64,000 nucleotides of DNA from Streptomyces syringium. Lineage in GTDB: Bacteria > Actinomycetota > Actinomycetes > Streptomycetales > Streptomycetaceae. Shown here one piece after another: positions 47,978 to 56,966 of this stretch; within the stretch, counting starts at the first letter, position 1; each line of letters starts with the position of its first letter. Both the position numbers and the translations under genes were made by a program. Under the pieces are notes generated by a model. It was not told the origin of the DNA and ran no database searches. It worked only from the letters and a program-made list of their open reading frames with translations. The stretch covers positions 3,989,501 through 4,053,500 of the forward strand of contig NZ_JAGIOH010000001.1 in the NCBI RefSeq assembly GCF_017876625.1, in the 5' to 3' direction.

Positions 47978-49705
47978 GTGAGCACCGAGAACGAGGGCGC
48001 CGCCGTTCCGCATGCGGCTGGGCGGGATGCGGAGTCTTCGACGCCGGCCGCCGAAGCGGAGCGCCCCACTCCGGCCGCTCCCGAGGCTCCTCCGGTTCCG
48101 CCCGTCCCCACGGAGCCGCCCACGGCGGAGCCGGTGCGGGACGCGGTCCCCGCTGACGCGGATCACGGGCAGGCCGAGCGGACGACACAGCTCCCGCCGG
48201 AGGAGCGGACCACGCAGCTCCCGGCGGCCGAGCAGACGTCGCAGCTTCCGCCCGTGGAGCAGACGACGCAGCTCCCGGCGGCCGAGCGGACGTCGCAGCT
48301 CCCGGCCGTCGAGCCGAAGCCGATGACGGGCCCGTCGTCCGCACCGGCGGCGCCGGCAGCTCCAGCTGCCCCTGAGCCCCAGACGCACCACCAGCAGCAG
48401 CCGCAGGCCCACCCGCAGCCCATGTACGCGGGCGCCGGAGCCGGAGCCGCCGGCCAGGGCGGTGGCGGCTGGTACGGCGGTGGCGGCGCGCCGCAGCAGC
48501 CGTACGGCGGAGCCGGTGGCGCCGGACCCGTGGGTCCGGGCATGGCGTGGGGCGCCCCGCCGCCCCCGCCGGCGCGCAAGCGCTCCGGCGGCCTCGTGGC
48601 GGCCGTGCTCGCGGCGGCGCTCGTCGCGGGCGGTGTCGGCGGCGGCATCGGCTACTGGGCGGCCGACCGCAATGAGTCGGGTGACTCGACGACGATCTCC
48701 GCATCCGGCGACCCCAAGGTGGAGAGCCGCTCCCCGGGTTCGGTGGCGGCCATCGCGAACAAGGCGCTGCCGAGCGTCGTCACCATCGAGGCGCAGAGCA
48801 GCAGTGGCGAGGGCGGCACGGGCACCGGCTTCGTGTACGACAAGGAAGGCCACATCCTCACCAACAACCACGTCGTCGCGTCGGCGGCCGAGGGCGGCAA
48901 GCTCCGTGCCACGTTCTCGAACGGCAAGAAGTACGAGGCCGAGGTGGTCGGCCGCGCTCAGGGCTACGACGTCGCGGTCCTCAAGCTGAAGGACGCCCCC
49001 GCGGGCACCCTCAAGCCGCTGCCGCTGGGTGACTCCGAGCGGACGGCGGTCGGTGACGCGACGGTCGCGATCGGCGCGCCCTTCGGTCTGTCCGGCACGG
49101 TCACCACGGGCATCGTGAGCGCGAAGAAGCGCCCGGTGGCCTCCAGCGATGGTGGCGGCAGCGGAAACGCGTCGTACATGAGCGCGCTCCAGACGGACGC
49201 CTCGATCAACCCGGGCAACTCCGGCGGTCCGCTGCTCAACGCCCAGGGCGCGGTGATCGGCATCAACTCCGCGATCCAGTCCGCCGGTTCCGGCGGCGGC
49301 TTCGGCGGCGGACAGCAGCAGTCCGGCAGCATCGGCCTGGGCTTCGCGATCCCGATCAACCAGGCCAAGAACGTCGCGGACACGCTCATCAAGACCGGCA
49401 AGCCGGTCTACCCGGTCATCGCCGCCACGGTGAACATGAAGGACACCGGCGCGGGCGCCAAGATCGCCCCCACCGGTGCCAAGAACACCCCGGCCGTCAC
49501 CCCCGGCGGCCCGGCCGACAAGGCGGGCCTCAAGCCGGGCGACGTGATCACCAAGCTCGACGACACGACGATCGACAGCGGCCCGACCCTGATCAGCGAG
49601 ATCTGGACCCACAAGCCGGGTGACAAGGTCCAGCTGACCTACACCCGCGACGGCAAGTCGTCCACGGTGGAGATCACCCTGGGCGAGCGCGACGGCGACA
49701 ACTGA
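47978..49705 (+). CDS. HtrA/DegP-like S1C serine protease with PDZ domain
   Basis: 575-residue membrane-tethered protease for quality control or stress. The N-terminal 200 residues are cytoplasmic and disordered, including five 9-residue repeats of the form (R/Q)T(T/S)QLPxxE (about 67-111) and a Gln/Pro/Gly-rich stretch; then a single helix GLVAAVLAAALVAGGVGGG. The protease shows His in LTNNHVV, Asp in GYDVAVLKL and Ser in INPGNSGGPL; a C-terminal PDZ has GGPADKAGLKPGDVI. GTG 47978 follows TTGAGGAG. It is divergent from the GDPD gene. Confidence 0.92.
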   Translation: MSTENEGAAVPHAAGRDAESSTPAAEAERPTPAAPEAPPVPPVPTEPPTAEPVRDAVPADADHGQAERTTQLPPEERTTQLPAAEQTSQLPPVEQTTQLPAAERTSQLPAVEPKPMTGPSSAPAAPAAPAAPEPQTHHQQQPQAHPQPMYAGAGAGAAGQGGGGWYGGGGAPQQPYGGAGGAGPVGPGMAWGAPPPPPARKRSGGLVAAVLAAALVAGGVGGGIGYWAADRNESGDSTTISASGDPKVESRSPGSVAAIANKALPSVVTIEAQSSSGEGGTGTGFVYDKEGHILTNNHVVASAAEGGKLRATFSNGKKYEAEVVGRAQGYDVAVLKLKDAPAGTLKPLPLGDSERTAVGDATVAIGAPFGLSGTVTTGIVSAKKRPVASSDGGGSGNASYMSALQTDASINPGNSGGPLLNAQGAVIGINSAIQSAGSGGGFGGGQQQSGSIGLGFAIPINQAKNVADTLIKTGKPVYPVIAATVNMKDTGAGAKIAPTGAKNTPAVTPGGPADKAGLKPGDVITKLDDTTIDSGPTLISEIWTHKPGDKVQLTYTRDGKSSTVEITLGERDGDN

Positions 49706-49711
49706 GTCTCC

Positions 49712-49752
49712 ATGCCTCCCCGCGCCGGCCAACGGACGGCGCGGGGAGGCAT
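49712..49752. terminator. Bidirectional terminator after htrA
   Basis: Perfect 16-bp stem: ATGCCTCCCCGCGCCG at 49712-49727 and its complement at 49737-49752, 9-nt loop. It sits 7 bp after the htrA-like stop and 32 bp before the stop of the convergent esterase gene. Confidence 0.85.
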
Positions 49753-49783
49753 ATCACTCACCCCGCACATTCACTCCGGTCGC

Positions 49784-50893
49784 TCACTCCGCGGAGAGCC
49801 GGCTGCTGAGCCACCGCAGCGAGGGCGGTATCTCGCGGTTCCAGGTCTTGAAGTTGTGACCGCCGCTGTCGAGCGTGATCGATGAGACGCGTGCGGGCGC
49901 TTTCACCTTCGAGATGAACCGCTGGGTGGCCTTGAAGTTGGACTCCCCCTGCTTGGACGTGGTGACCAGGAAGGACGAGTTGCCCTGCGGCAAGTGGTCC
50001 AGGCTCCACAGCAGGTCGGCCCGCTTCTCCTCGCGCTTGTTGCCGTGGAAGAGGTCGCCGGAGTCCTTGTCTATCTCGGGCTTGTAGTCGGCTGACAGGC
50101 CCACGCTGGCCGCATAGGTCTCCGGGTGCTCCAGGCCGATCTTCAGTGCGCAGTAGCCGCCGGTGGAATCACCGATGAAGCCCCAGTTACGCGCCTTGGT
50201 GCCGGTGCGGTAGGTGCCGGAGAGCGCCTTCGTGAGGTCCTTGCCGAAGAACGTCTCCGTCTGCGGACCGCCGGGAATGTCGACGCACTGGGTGTTGCGC
50301 GGCGGTGCGACGGTGGGCCGCATCATGACGAGGATCATCGGCTGCATCTTCTTCTGCTTGACCTGCGTCCACGCCGTCTTCGGGTACCGCAGCCCCTTGA
50401 GCAGGTTCTCGGCGGTGCCGGGGAATCCGGTCAGTACCACCGCGGCGGGAAACGTCTTCTTCTCGTATGCCTTCTGGAAGTACTCCGGCGGCAGATAGAC
50501 ATAAGCGGGGGTGGCGATCCGGGACCGCTCTCCCTGCACGTTGATTTTCTGTATCTCGCCGCTGATGTGGGGCTTTCCGGCGCCGGGTACATCGGGTTTC
50601 TGCTTCCCGATCAGCTGCACGCCCGAGCCGCCGGCCGACTTCTCGTCGAAGTCCACGCCCTTCTCCCAGCCGAAGAGCTCGTCCCAGGACCCGTAGATGA
50701 GCATGTCCCTGTTCACCGCGAGGCCGATCGAGGAGAACAGCAGCGCCTGAATCGCGCAGACCAGTCCGACCCGGCTCAGGACCGGTCGCCACCCCCGCCG
50801 TGCCAGGCGTGGCCAGCACCAGACGGTGAGAGCGAATAACAGCACCGTGCCGAGCACGGCCACCACCACAGCGCTGGTACTTGTCATTCCCAT
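49784..50893 (-). CDS. Membrane-anchored esterase (alpha/beta hydrolase, antigen-85/PHA-like)
   Basis: 369-residue protein with two N-terminal helices (VVVAVLGTVLLFALTVWCW; VGLVCAIQALLFSSIGLAV) and an extracytoplasmic esterase-D-like hydrolase. The nucleophile lies in FIGDSTGGYCALK, an Asp acid in the region ASVGLSADYKPEID-KDSGD, and His in SGGHNFKTW. Partner enzyme at 62213 has the same design. Substrate unknown; antigen-85-type or PHB-depolymerase-like activity is a family guess. ATG 50893; ATG 50887 is an alternative. Confidence 0.83.
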   Translation of the reverse strand: MGMTSTSAVVVAVLGTVLLFALTVWCWPRLARRGWRPVLSRVGLVCAIQALLFSSIGLAVNRDMLIYGSWDELFGWEKGVDFDEKSAGGSGVQLIGKQKPDVPGAGKPHISGEIQKINVQGERSRIATPAYVYLPPEYFQKAYEKKTFPAAVVLTGFPGTAENLLKGLRYPKTAWTQVKQKKMQPMILVMMRPTVAPPRNTQCVDIPGGPQTETFFGKDLTKALSGTYRTGTKARNWGFIGDSTGGYCALKIGLEHPETYAASVGLSADYKPEIDKDSGDLFHGNKREEKRADLLWSLDHLPQGNSSFLVTTSKQGESNFKATQRFISKVKAPARVSSITLDSGGHNFKTWNREIPPSLRWLSSRLSAE

Positions 50894-51018
50894 GGTTCAG
50901 AAAACTCCCTGCCGGACCTCGTCCCGGGCGTCACCGCCCGGACGCACCGCCAGGGGGTGCGCAACGGGGTAGATAAAAGTCCGGCACGATGCGTTCCACC
51001 GGCATGATCACTCGCTCA

Positions 51019-51651
51019 TCAACCGTGATGCGCTTCGCCGTCAGCGGCGCAAGCGCAGGGCTGGGGCGGGACATGGCGGGAGTTGAGCCCGAGGGACTGG
51101 GCTCTGGCCTCCATCGGTCCTGCCATGTAGGCGAGGATGCACGCCGAGAAGATGAAGGCCATGTGGATCGTGGTCCCCCAGATGAGCTCACGCTGGGAGG
51201 CGTCGTGGATGCTGACGAACATCTGCAGCAGGTGGATCGAGGAGATCCCGACGATCGCCATGGCGAGCTTGACCTTCAGCACGTTGGAGTTGACGTGCGA
51301 CAGCCATTCGGGCTGGTCCCTGTGACCGTGCAGGCCGATGCGCGAGACGAACGTCTCGTAGCCGCCGACGATCACCATGATCAGAAGGTTGGCGATCATG
51401 ACGACGTCGACGAGCTTGAGCACGTTGAGCATCACCATGTCCTCGTCCGCGTGCCCCGTCACCACCCCGTGGATCAAACTCCACAGCTCGCCGAAGAACT
51501 CGTAGACATACACGGCCTGCGCGGCCACGAGCCCGAAGTACAGAGGAGCCTGCAGCCAGCGGGTCGCGAAGAGGGCATAGCCCAGCGACGGGACGGCCTC
51601 ACCTGCCCTGCCCGAGACCTTGGGCCCGCCCCTGCCGCGAACAACCGCCAC
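51019..51651 (-). CDS. UPF0114/YqhA family membrane protein
   Basis: 210-residue protein with four hydrophobic segments (for example PLYFGLVAAQAVYVYEFF, VDVVMIANLLIMVIVGGY, LKVKLAMAIVGISSIHLLQMF and MAFIFSACILAYMAG) plus the conserved YETFVSRIGLHGHRDQPEWLSHV. This is the UPF0114 family of unknown function. GTG 51651 follows AAAAAGGGGGCGGG. C-terminal His/Cys-rich tail (HVPPQPCACAADGEAHHG) is unusual. Confidence 0.88.
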   Translation of the reverse strand: MAVVRGRGGPKVSGRAGEAVPSLGYALFATRWLQAPLYFGLVAAQAVYVYEFFGELWSLIHGVVTGHADEDMVMLNVLKLVDVVMIANLLIMVIVGGYETFVSRIGLHGHRDQPEWLSHVNSNVLKVKLAMAIVGISSIHLLQMFVSIHDASQRELIWGTTIHMAFIFSACILAYMAGPMEARAQSLGLNSRHVPPQPCACAADGEAHHG

Positions 51652-51859
51652 GACCCCGCCCCCTTTTTGCGGCCTTCAGCCCACAATGCCCACACGGTTG
51701 CCGCTTAGAGACGGTCATCCAAGACTTCCCCCATGTGGGTGATCGGCCCGGACGGGAAGCCGGGGCAGGCCACGGTGTTCCTGCGGCACGGGGACGGCTA
51801 CGCGCTGACCTTCCGTCCCATCCCTCGACCAGGGCCGCACAGCGGATTCGTCCACCCGG

Positions 51860-51865
51860 TAGGCT
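51860..51865 (+). promoter_or_regulatory. Candidate -10 of the tRNA-Ser gene
   Basis: TAGGCT lies 30 bp before the mature tRNA 5' end. The -35 region is not clear. Assignment is from position only. The preceding 200 bp after the UPF0114 start hold no supported gene. Confidence 0.35.
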
Positions 51866-51894
51866 GTCCCCGCGTCGCCCAGTGGGTGGCGTGG

Positions 51895-51981
51895 GGAGAG
51901 TTGCCCGAGCGGCCTAAGGGAACGGTCTTGAAAACCGTCGTGGCAGCGATGTCACCGTGGGTTCAAATCCCACACTCTCCG
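51895..51981 (+). tRNA. tRNA-Ser (anticodon UGA)
   Basis: 87-nt class II tRNA. The acceptor arm GGAGAGT pairs with ACTCTCC; D-arm TGCCCGAGCGGCC; anticodon loop CTTGAAA with TGA; a long variable arm as in all tRNA-Ser; T-arm GTGGGTTCAAATCCCAC. Discriminator is G, as required by seryl-tRNA synthetase, and 3'-CCA is not encoded. A terminator hairpin follows. Confidence 0.95.
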
Positions 51982-52006
51982 CCGTGTGGCCGTCCGGCCA
52001 GGTGAG

Positions 52007-52038
52007 AAGGGGTGCCCCGAGTCCGGGCGCACCCCTTT
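52007..52038 (+). terminator. Hairpin terminator of tRNA-Ser
   Basis: AAGGGGTGC (52007-52015) pairs with GCACCCCTT (52029-52037), with an inner CCC/GGG extension and TTTCG following. It lies 26 bp after the tRNA. Confidence 0.75.
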
Positions 52039-52174
52039 CGCATGAGGTCGGGCAGTGAGCTCGGCAGGCGCCGCGACGTCCCGAGTTCTCCCGGCCCGCG
52101 CATCCGAGGGAACGACGCCGGCCCCTCCGCCGTTTCCCGACCGTCAACTGTGTTGAGGGTGACGGGGGTCAGCC

Positions 52175-52732
52175 GTGGCGATGTGGGCCGTGTCGTTGGT
52201 GCGCTTGATGCCGTGGCTGCGCAGGCGTACGGGGCGGTCGTTTGTGTTGCCGACGGTGAAGCGCGAGCCAGGGGGAACGGACGCGGGGCAGCCCGCGTTG
52301 TGGGGGCGCGTCGCAGGCGGCTGGGCGGTCGCCTTCGCCGGGTTGCACTTCTACTGGGCCCTCGGCGGTGACGTGGGGCTGAGCGTCTCCGCCGGTCCGC
52401 TGGCCGCCGAGCGCCCGCTGTGGTTCGTCGTGGCCGGTCTGTGGGGTGTGGGGGCGCTGTGTCTCCTCGGTGCCCTGCTGGCGTGGCTGCTGCCCCGGTC
52501 CGTGCCGGCGAGGTGGCTGGGGTGGGGCGTCAGTGCGCTTCTGCTGGCCCGTGGCATCGGTGTCGAGGTGCTGTTGCTGACCAACGCCACGCCGCTGGAC
52601 GCCTCCGTGAGCGAGGGGCAGCGGGCCTGGACGCTGGCCCTCTGGAACCCCTGGTTCATCGTCGGTGGACTGGCCTTCGGCCTCGCCACCCTCCGCGCCG
52701 GCAGGTCACAACCGCAGCCCGCCACCCGGTGA
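52175..52732 (+). CDS. DUF3995 family membrane protein
   Basis: 185-residue protein with four hydrophobic segments (WAVAFAGLHFYWALGG, WFVVAGLWGVGALCLLGALLAW, LLARGIGVEVLLLTN, WFIVGGLAFGLATL). The GLHFYWALGG first helix is the DUF3995 hallmark. GTG 52175 is given, ATG 52181 is equally possible. Function unknown. Confidence 0.8.
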   Translation: MAMWAVSLVRLMPWLRRRTGRSFVLPTVKREPGGTDAGQPALWGRVAGGWAVAFAGLHFYWALGGDVGLSVSAGPLAAERPLWFVVAGLWGVGALCLLGALLAWLLPRSVPARWLGWGVSALLLARGIGVEVLLLTNATPLDASVSEGQRAWTLALWNPWFIVGGLAFGLATLRAGRSQPQPATR

Positions 52733-52917
52733 CGTGAGAGTGCCGGGTTCGGGTCCCGGCCCGGCCGGCCACGGGAGCCCGCAAGGGTGATGGGTGAGCG
52801 GCGGAAAGTCATCACACGTACTGGTAATCACACATAACTACTTCCGGTCGTCCCTGGTTACAGGGGTGTCGCTCTCGGGTTGTCCGGGGGTGATCGACGG
52901 CTGGAGGTCGAGTGGTC

Positions 52918-53184
52918 ATGAAGAAGCTTTCCGGTGTTGTTGGGCTCGTTGCGGCTGTGGGGGGCCTTGCCGGTGCGCTGGGGCTGGCCGCGTCGGGTAC
53001 GGCTGTGGCGGACACGAGCGTCTGCTCGGACACCGTTCCGGCGCACACGAACGGCAACCCGGCCAACGATGTCCCGCAGCAGTCCAACAAGTTGACGGGC
53101 ACCCTCCTGGACACCGCGACGTGCACCGCAGGGCAGGCGAACTCCGGGCTGAACGGTGCCGACAACGACAGCAACGGCTCATGA
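52918..53184 (+). CDS. Small secreted protein
   Basis: 88-residue protein with a Sec signal peptide (MKKLSGVVGLVAAVGG then LAGALGLAASGTAVA, cut about residue 31) and a 57-residue polar mature part with two Cys (VCSD, ATCTAG) that could form a disulfide. GGAGG lies 10 nt before ATG 52918. Its stop overlaps ATG 53181 of the next gene (ATGA), so the pair was an operon before the insertion element split the second gene. Family not recognised. Confidence 0.75.
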   Translation: MKKLSGVVGLVAAVGGLAGALGLAASGTAVADTSVCSDTVPAHTNGNPANDVPQQSNKLTGTLLDTATCTAGQANSGLNGADNDSNGS

Positions 53185-53240
53185 GGGTTGGGCAGCGCCT
53201 GTCCAGGCGGGCGGTGTCCACGGACACGCGGTCATCCGGG
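53181..53240 (+). pseudogene. 5' fragment of the IS-split secreted protein gene
   Basis: ATG 53181 overlaps the stop of the preceding gene and reads MRVGQRLSRRAVSTDTRSSG, a positively charged n-region, then meets the TGA of the insertion element's first codon. The missing hydrophobic part continues after the element at 55900 (QAATLSAAVLLASAVPVLT). The two pieces are in a compatible frame, so the gene was interrupted inside its signal peptide. Exact target-site duplication could not be identified. Confidence 0.65.
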
Positions 53241-53316
53241 TGAGCGGACATTGCACCTCTTTGTGGGCGGACAGTTCATCTCCTTGTGCGGTGTGACTTT
53301 TCGTCCCTCGACTGGC

Positions 53317-54153
53317 TCAGTGCAGTGGCTTGACGCCCTTGCCCGTGGTTGCCTGGGTGAGCCGGAGGCTGCTGCCCTCGGTCAGGACGATGTGCGCGTG
53401 ATGCAACAGCCGGTCGACTGCTGCCGTGGCGAGCGTCTTGGGCATGATCGAGTCGAATCCCGACGGATGCAGGTTCGAGGTCACGATCACGGACCTGCGT
53501 TCGTAGGCGGCATCGATCACCCGGTAGAACGCCTCGGCGGCGGCCTGGCCGGACGGCAGCATCCCGATGTCGTCCAGGATGATGAGGTTGGCCCGGGTGA
53601 TCTTCGCGATCGCCTTCGCGACGGAGTTGTCGACGGTGGCCCGGCCGACGTGGGCGGTCAGCGATTCGAGGCTGAACCAGGCGACTTGCATGCCCCGGTC
53701 GATGGCCTTGTGGGCCAGGGCCTCGGCGAAGTGGCTCTTGCCGGTGCCCGACGGGCCGGCGATGGCGAGGTTCTCCGACCGGCCGACCCATTCCAGCGTC
53801 ATCAGGGCCTGCTGGGTCGGAGCGGGGATGGAGGAGTCCTCCTCCCGCCAGGAGCTGAACGTCTTGCCGGTGGGCAGGTTCGCCTGCTTGCGGTGGCTGC
53901 GGCGGGTCGCCGCCTCCCGGCCCTTGATCTCCTCTTCCAGCAGGATCCGCAGCACTTCGGCCGGGTCCCAGCGTTGCGACCGGGCGGTGGCCAGCACGTC
54001 CGGGGCCGCCTTGCGCAAGTAGGGGAACCGCATCCGCTTCAGGACGGATTCCAGATCGGCCGGGATCGGCGGCGGGGCCGGTGAGGAGGGGACCGGAGAC
54101 GGGGCCGGGACGGGCTGGTCGGTTTCCGGGTCCAGCAACGCGATGCCGGTCAT
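53317..54153 (-). CDS. istB: IS21-like helper ATPase IstB
   Basis: 278-residue AAA+ ATPase that assists IstA. Walker A GPSGTGKSHFAEAL, Walker B LIILDDIGML, and sensor region VIVTSNLHPSGFD are intact. The N-terminal 30 residues are a Pro-rich variable leader. ATG 54153 overlaps the istA stop (ATGA), the usual coupled arrangement. It appears complete, so the element may still be active. Confidence 0.93.
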   Translation of the reverse strand: MTGIALLDPETDQPVPAPSPVPSSPAPPPIPADLESVLKRMRFPYLRKAAPDVLATARSQRWDPAEVLRILLEEEIKGREAATRRSHRKQANLPTGKTFSSWREEDSSIPAPTQQALMTLEWVGRSENLAIAGPSGTGKSHFAEALAHKAIDRGMQVAWFSLESLTAHVGRATVDNSVAKAIAKITRANLIILDDIGMLPSGQAAAEAFYRVIDAAYERRSVIVTSNLHPSGFDSIMPKTLATAAVDRLLHHAHIVLTEGSSLRLTQATTGKGVKPLH

Positions 54154-55733
54154 GGAAGATTCCTTTCTGCCGGGCCGCCGTTGCGGCCGAAGTCAGCCCA
54201 GGCGGAAGTGCCGGGCTGAACGGAGTGGGCCTCGTCGGCGACGACGAGGTCGGCGGGACGGACGCCGGACTTGCGATGCTGGACGATGGAGAGCAGGTCG
54301 TCCTCGGCGAATCGGCCCGCGGTCGCGGCAAGCCCCAGCGACATGTCGACCTCGGCGACACTGACCAGGGCCGCGAGCTCGACGGCGGCGGCCATCTTCA
54401 CCCGCATCCGGGTGGTCCCCGCCGCAGCGGCCTCGATCAGCCAGGACTTCGCCCCGGGACCGAGCGCGAGGAAGGCTTCCTCGGCGGCATCGACGGGCCG
54501 GGGCCGCGGCGGCTTCGGTGAACCGTCCATCTCCTGCGGGTGGTTGGGATAGTGCTCGGCGAGGATGACCGGACGGCCGGGCAGAGCGATCTCGTGCCGG
54601 GCGACTTCCGCCAGGCCGGCCGGGCCCTGCATCCATTCCGGCCGGTGAGCCAGCTTCGACAGGTCGGCCACGACGACCAGCTCGTCGCCGTCGACCCTCA
54701 CCCAGGCTTCCTGGCCGACCAGCCCGGACGGCGTCGAATAGCGCACGGACCCGAAACGGACGGTCTGGTCCCGCAGCACCTGTCTCGACTCGCCCAGCGC
54801 GAGCGTGTGAGGCGCCGGCGGCAGCGGATGCAGCCTGGTCCGCTCGACGTCGAGCATCGAGGACGGAGCCTTGCCCGTCTCGCGGTGGGTCCGGTTGTTC
54901 ACCGTCTGGCAGAAGATCGCGCACTCGCCGCGGAGCTCGGCGAACGAGTCGTACTCCTTGCGGAGATTCGCCGTCGTGGGCACCAGATCCGCCTTCGCGA
55001 TGCGGACCGTCGCCTCCGACCCGCCTTTGGACTCGGGATCGAAGGGGACACACGTGTGAACCTGCATCCCGTAATGCCGCCCCGTCGCGACGACTTGGGG
55101 ATGACGGACCGCGATGCCGGCGACCCGGTCGATCGTGACCGTCTTCTCGTTGTCGGTCAGCGCATAGGTCGGCGCCCCGCCGATCGCCCGCAAGGTCGAG
55201 TCGATGCAGGTCACCAGCGTCGGCAGAGTCCGGTCCCAGGTCGGGATCACCACCCGGAACCGCGACCAGGCCAGCCACGCGCAGAACAACAGCGTCACGC
55301 GGGGCTCACCGCCGCCCGGGCCCGGGACCTTCGGCCCCCAGCCCCAGTCGAACTGCAACCACAGCCCCGGCTCGGTGATCCAGGGCCGATAGGTCCGCTG
55401 GTTCCCGGCCCGCCAGGCTTCCTTCGCCTTCGCCACCGCCCGCCGGGTCGTGCGCTCATCACCGGTGAACCCCAGCAGGACCAGGCGGTCGTGGAGCTTG
55501 TCGGCCCGCACCCTGCCCTGCGATCGGTCGACCCACTCCTCGATCTTCGGCATGAACGGGTCGATCATCTTCGGCCGGCGGACGAGACCGGTTGGCCGAC
55601 CGGTGTCCCTCATCCGTGCGTAACGTCGCACGGTCTTGGGATCGACCCCCGCCAGCGCAGCCGCGGAATGCGCACATTCAGTGGCGTCCAGGGCCTCGAA
55701 GATTTCCATGATCTCCCTGTCAGACTTCTTCAA
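54150..55733 (-). CDS. istA: IS21 family transposase IstA
   Basis: 527-residue DDE transposase. It has an N-terminal helix-turn-helix (SAAALAGVDPKTVRRYARMRD), then the catalytic core with Asp in LQFDWGWG, Asp in LTDNEKTVTID and Glu in ESKGGSEATVRIAK. The TTG start at 55733 is preceded by GGAGGGACG, a close ribosome site. No frameshift or stop is visible. Confidence 0.93.
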   Translation of the reverse strand: MKKSDREIMEIFEALDATECAHSAAALAGVDPKTVRRYARMRDTGRPTGLVRRPKMIDPFMPKIEEWVDRSQGRVRADKLHDRLVLLGFTGDERTTRRAVAKAKEAWRAGNQRTYRPWITEPGLWLQFDWGWGPKVPGPGGGEPRVTLLFCAWLAWSRFRVVIPTWDRTLPTLVTCIDSTLRAIGGAPTYALTDNEKTVTIDRVAGIAVRHPQVVATGRHYGMQVHTCVPFDPESKGGSEATVRIAKADLVPTTANLRKEYDSFAELRGECAIFCQTVNNRTHRETGKAPSSMLDVERTRLHPLPPAPHTLALGESRQVLRDQTVRFGSVRYSTPSGLVGQEAWVRVDGDELVVVADLSKLAHRPEWMQGPAGLAEVARHEIALPGRPVILAEHYPNHPQEMDGSPKPPRPRPVDAAEEAFLALGPGAKSWLIEAAAAGTTRMRVKMAAAVELAALVSVAEVDMSLGLAATAGRFAEDDLLSIVQHRKSGVRPADLVVADEAHSVQPGTSAWADFGRNGGPAERNLP

Positions 55734-55899
55734 CGTCCCTCCGGGTGGTCGGTCTCAATGCCAGGCAGCACTGAGCCAACCCCCGGAGGGATCGTCTGTT
55801 CGGAACCGACACGAATGGGTCCACGGAGAGGGAGATCAGCTGTCCGCCCAGCGGGGGCCGTCCCGTCCGCCTACAAGGATCTTGCGCTGTCCGCTCTCA

Positions 55900-56905
55900 G
55901 GCGGCAACCTTGTCCGCTGCGGTACTGCTCGCGTCGGCCGTCCCGGTTCTGACCGTGCCCGCGGCGCAGGCGGCATCGAAGGCGCCCGAGCCGTTCACGA
56001 TCTTCAAGAAGGACACCAAGTTCAGGGTCCCGAAGGGGGTCACTCAGATCACCGCCTTCGTATGGGGGGCCGGAGCCGGTGGCGGGGGCGGTGGCGGAGG
56101 TGGCGGCGGCGGAAGGGGACAGGCTGAGGCCGACCCGAGCAGGGGCGGTGGTGGCGGCGGTTCCGGCGGGGTGGGTGGAGGCGGCAGCAGTGGGGCCTTC
56201 GTTCGGTGTGTCCTGAAGGTCAAGCCACACCAGGTTCTTGCCATCAAGGTAGGCAAGGGCGGCAAGGGCGGGAGCCCCGGCGATGGAGGTCCGAGGGGCG
56301 GACGCCGCGTGGCCACCTCTGCGCACACTTCCTATTTTGAGGAAAATGGGGGCAACGGTACGGCTGGTGCTCCGGGCAAGCCAGGCGGACGCAGCAGCCT
56401 CGGCAGCCTTGTCTGGGCCGACGGTGGCCGGGGGCCCGGCGCAGGCGGTATGGGCGGCTCCGGCGGAAGTGCTGGTGAAGACGGCGGGGCAGGTGGCGCC
56501 GGCGGGCGCGGAGGCGCACCGGCCGGGGCCGACAGGGCGTCTTTGGGCACCAAGTGCGCTGCCCGGAACGGAACGTACACGGCAGCCCTGGGCAAGACCG
56601 GAAACGCGGGAGCTACGGGCGCACAAGGAACGCGTGCAGCGGCGCGCAGCGGTGGCGGGCAGGCAGGGAAGGGAGGAGCCCGGCAGCTGTCCGGCGGTGG
56701 CGGTGGCCGGGGCTACGCGCTGTATCCGAACCTGGCCCCGTTCGACTTCAGTTTCGGCAGCGGGGGGAGAGGGGCACTCTCCGGCGGGGGCATCGACGGC
56801 GGCCATGGAGCGAACTCCGGCTCGACCGGTAGCAACGGAGGGCCAGGCGTGGGTGGCTCGACGGGCGACTCGGGGAGCAACGGCGCCGTCATCCTCGACT
56901 GGTAG
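55900..56905 (+). pseudogene. IS-truncated glycine-rich secreted protein
   Basis: The remaining 335 codons start within a signal peptide (AATLSAAVLLASAVPVLTVPAAQAA) and continue into a domain FTIFKKDTKFRVPKGVTQ followed by a very Gly-rich body: a 13-Gly run near residue 60 and long GGxG stretches, with a few Cys (RCVLK, TKCAARN) and an ILDW C-terminus. The N-terminal MRVGQRLSRR piece lies beyond the IS element. A TTG at 55910 could restart translation with a shortened signal peptide, so residual expression is possible. Intact homologues may be cell-wall or adhesin-like proteins; I do not recognise one. Confidence 0.65.
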
Positions 56906-56966
56906 TCATCCGTCCCGCATTCCCGTTCAGGAAGCGGGGGCGTGAGCCCGGTCTGTCATAAGCAGC

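Larger units (their letters stand above)
53241..55899 (-). mobile_element. IS21-family insertion sequence
   Basis: About 2.66-kb element with istB and istA on the minus strand. Ends carry IS21-type multiple terminal repeats: left TGAGCGGACA at 53241 and GGGCGGACAGTTCATCTCC near 53265; right, on the opposite strand, TGAGAGCGGACA from 55899 and GGGCGGACAGCTGATCTCC near 55840. Left and right ends differ by 2 bp, so boundaries are approximate to a few bases. No clear target duplication flanks it. Confidence 0.85.

Noticed and set aside
47939..49732. 597-codon minus-strand frame antisense to the HtrA gene
   Set aside because: Arg/Gly/Ala repeats mirror the repeat-rich coding strand; no start signal.
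51733..51895. Small ORF MWVIGPDGKPGQATVF before tRNA-Ser
   Set aside because: No ribosome site and the frame runs through the tRNA; may be a relic, not supported as a gene.
53231..55905. Target-site duplication of the IS21 element
   Set aside because: Flanks (CCGGG left; GGCGG right) share no convincing 4-8 bp repeat, so none is claimed.
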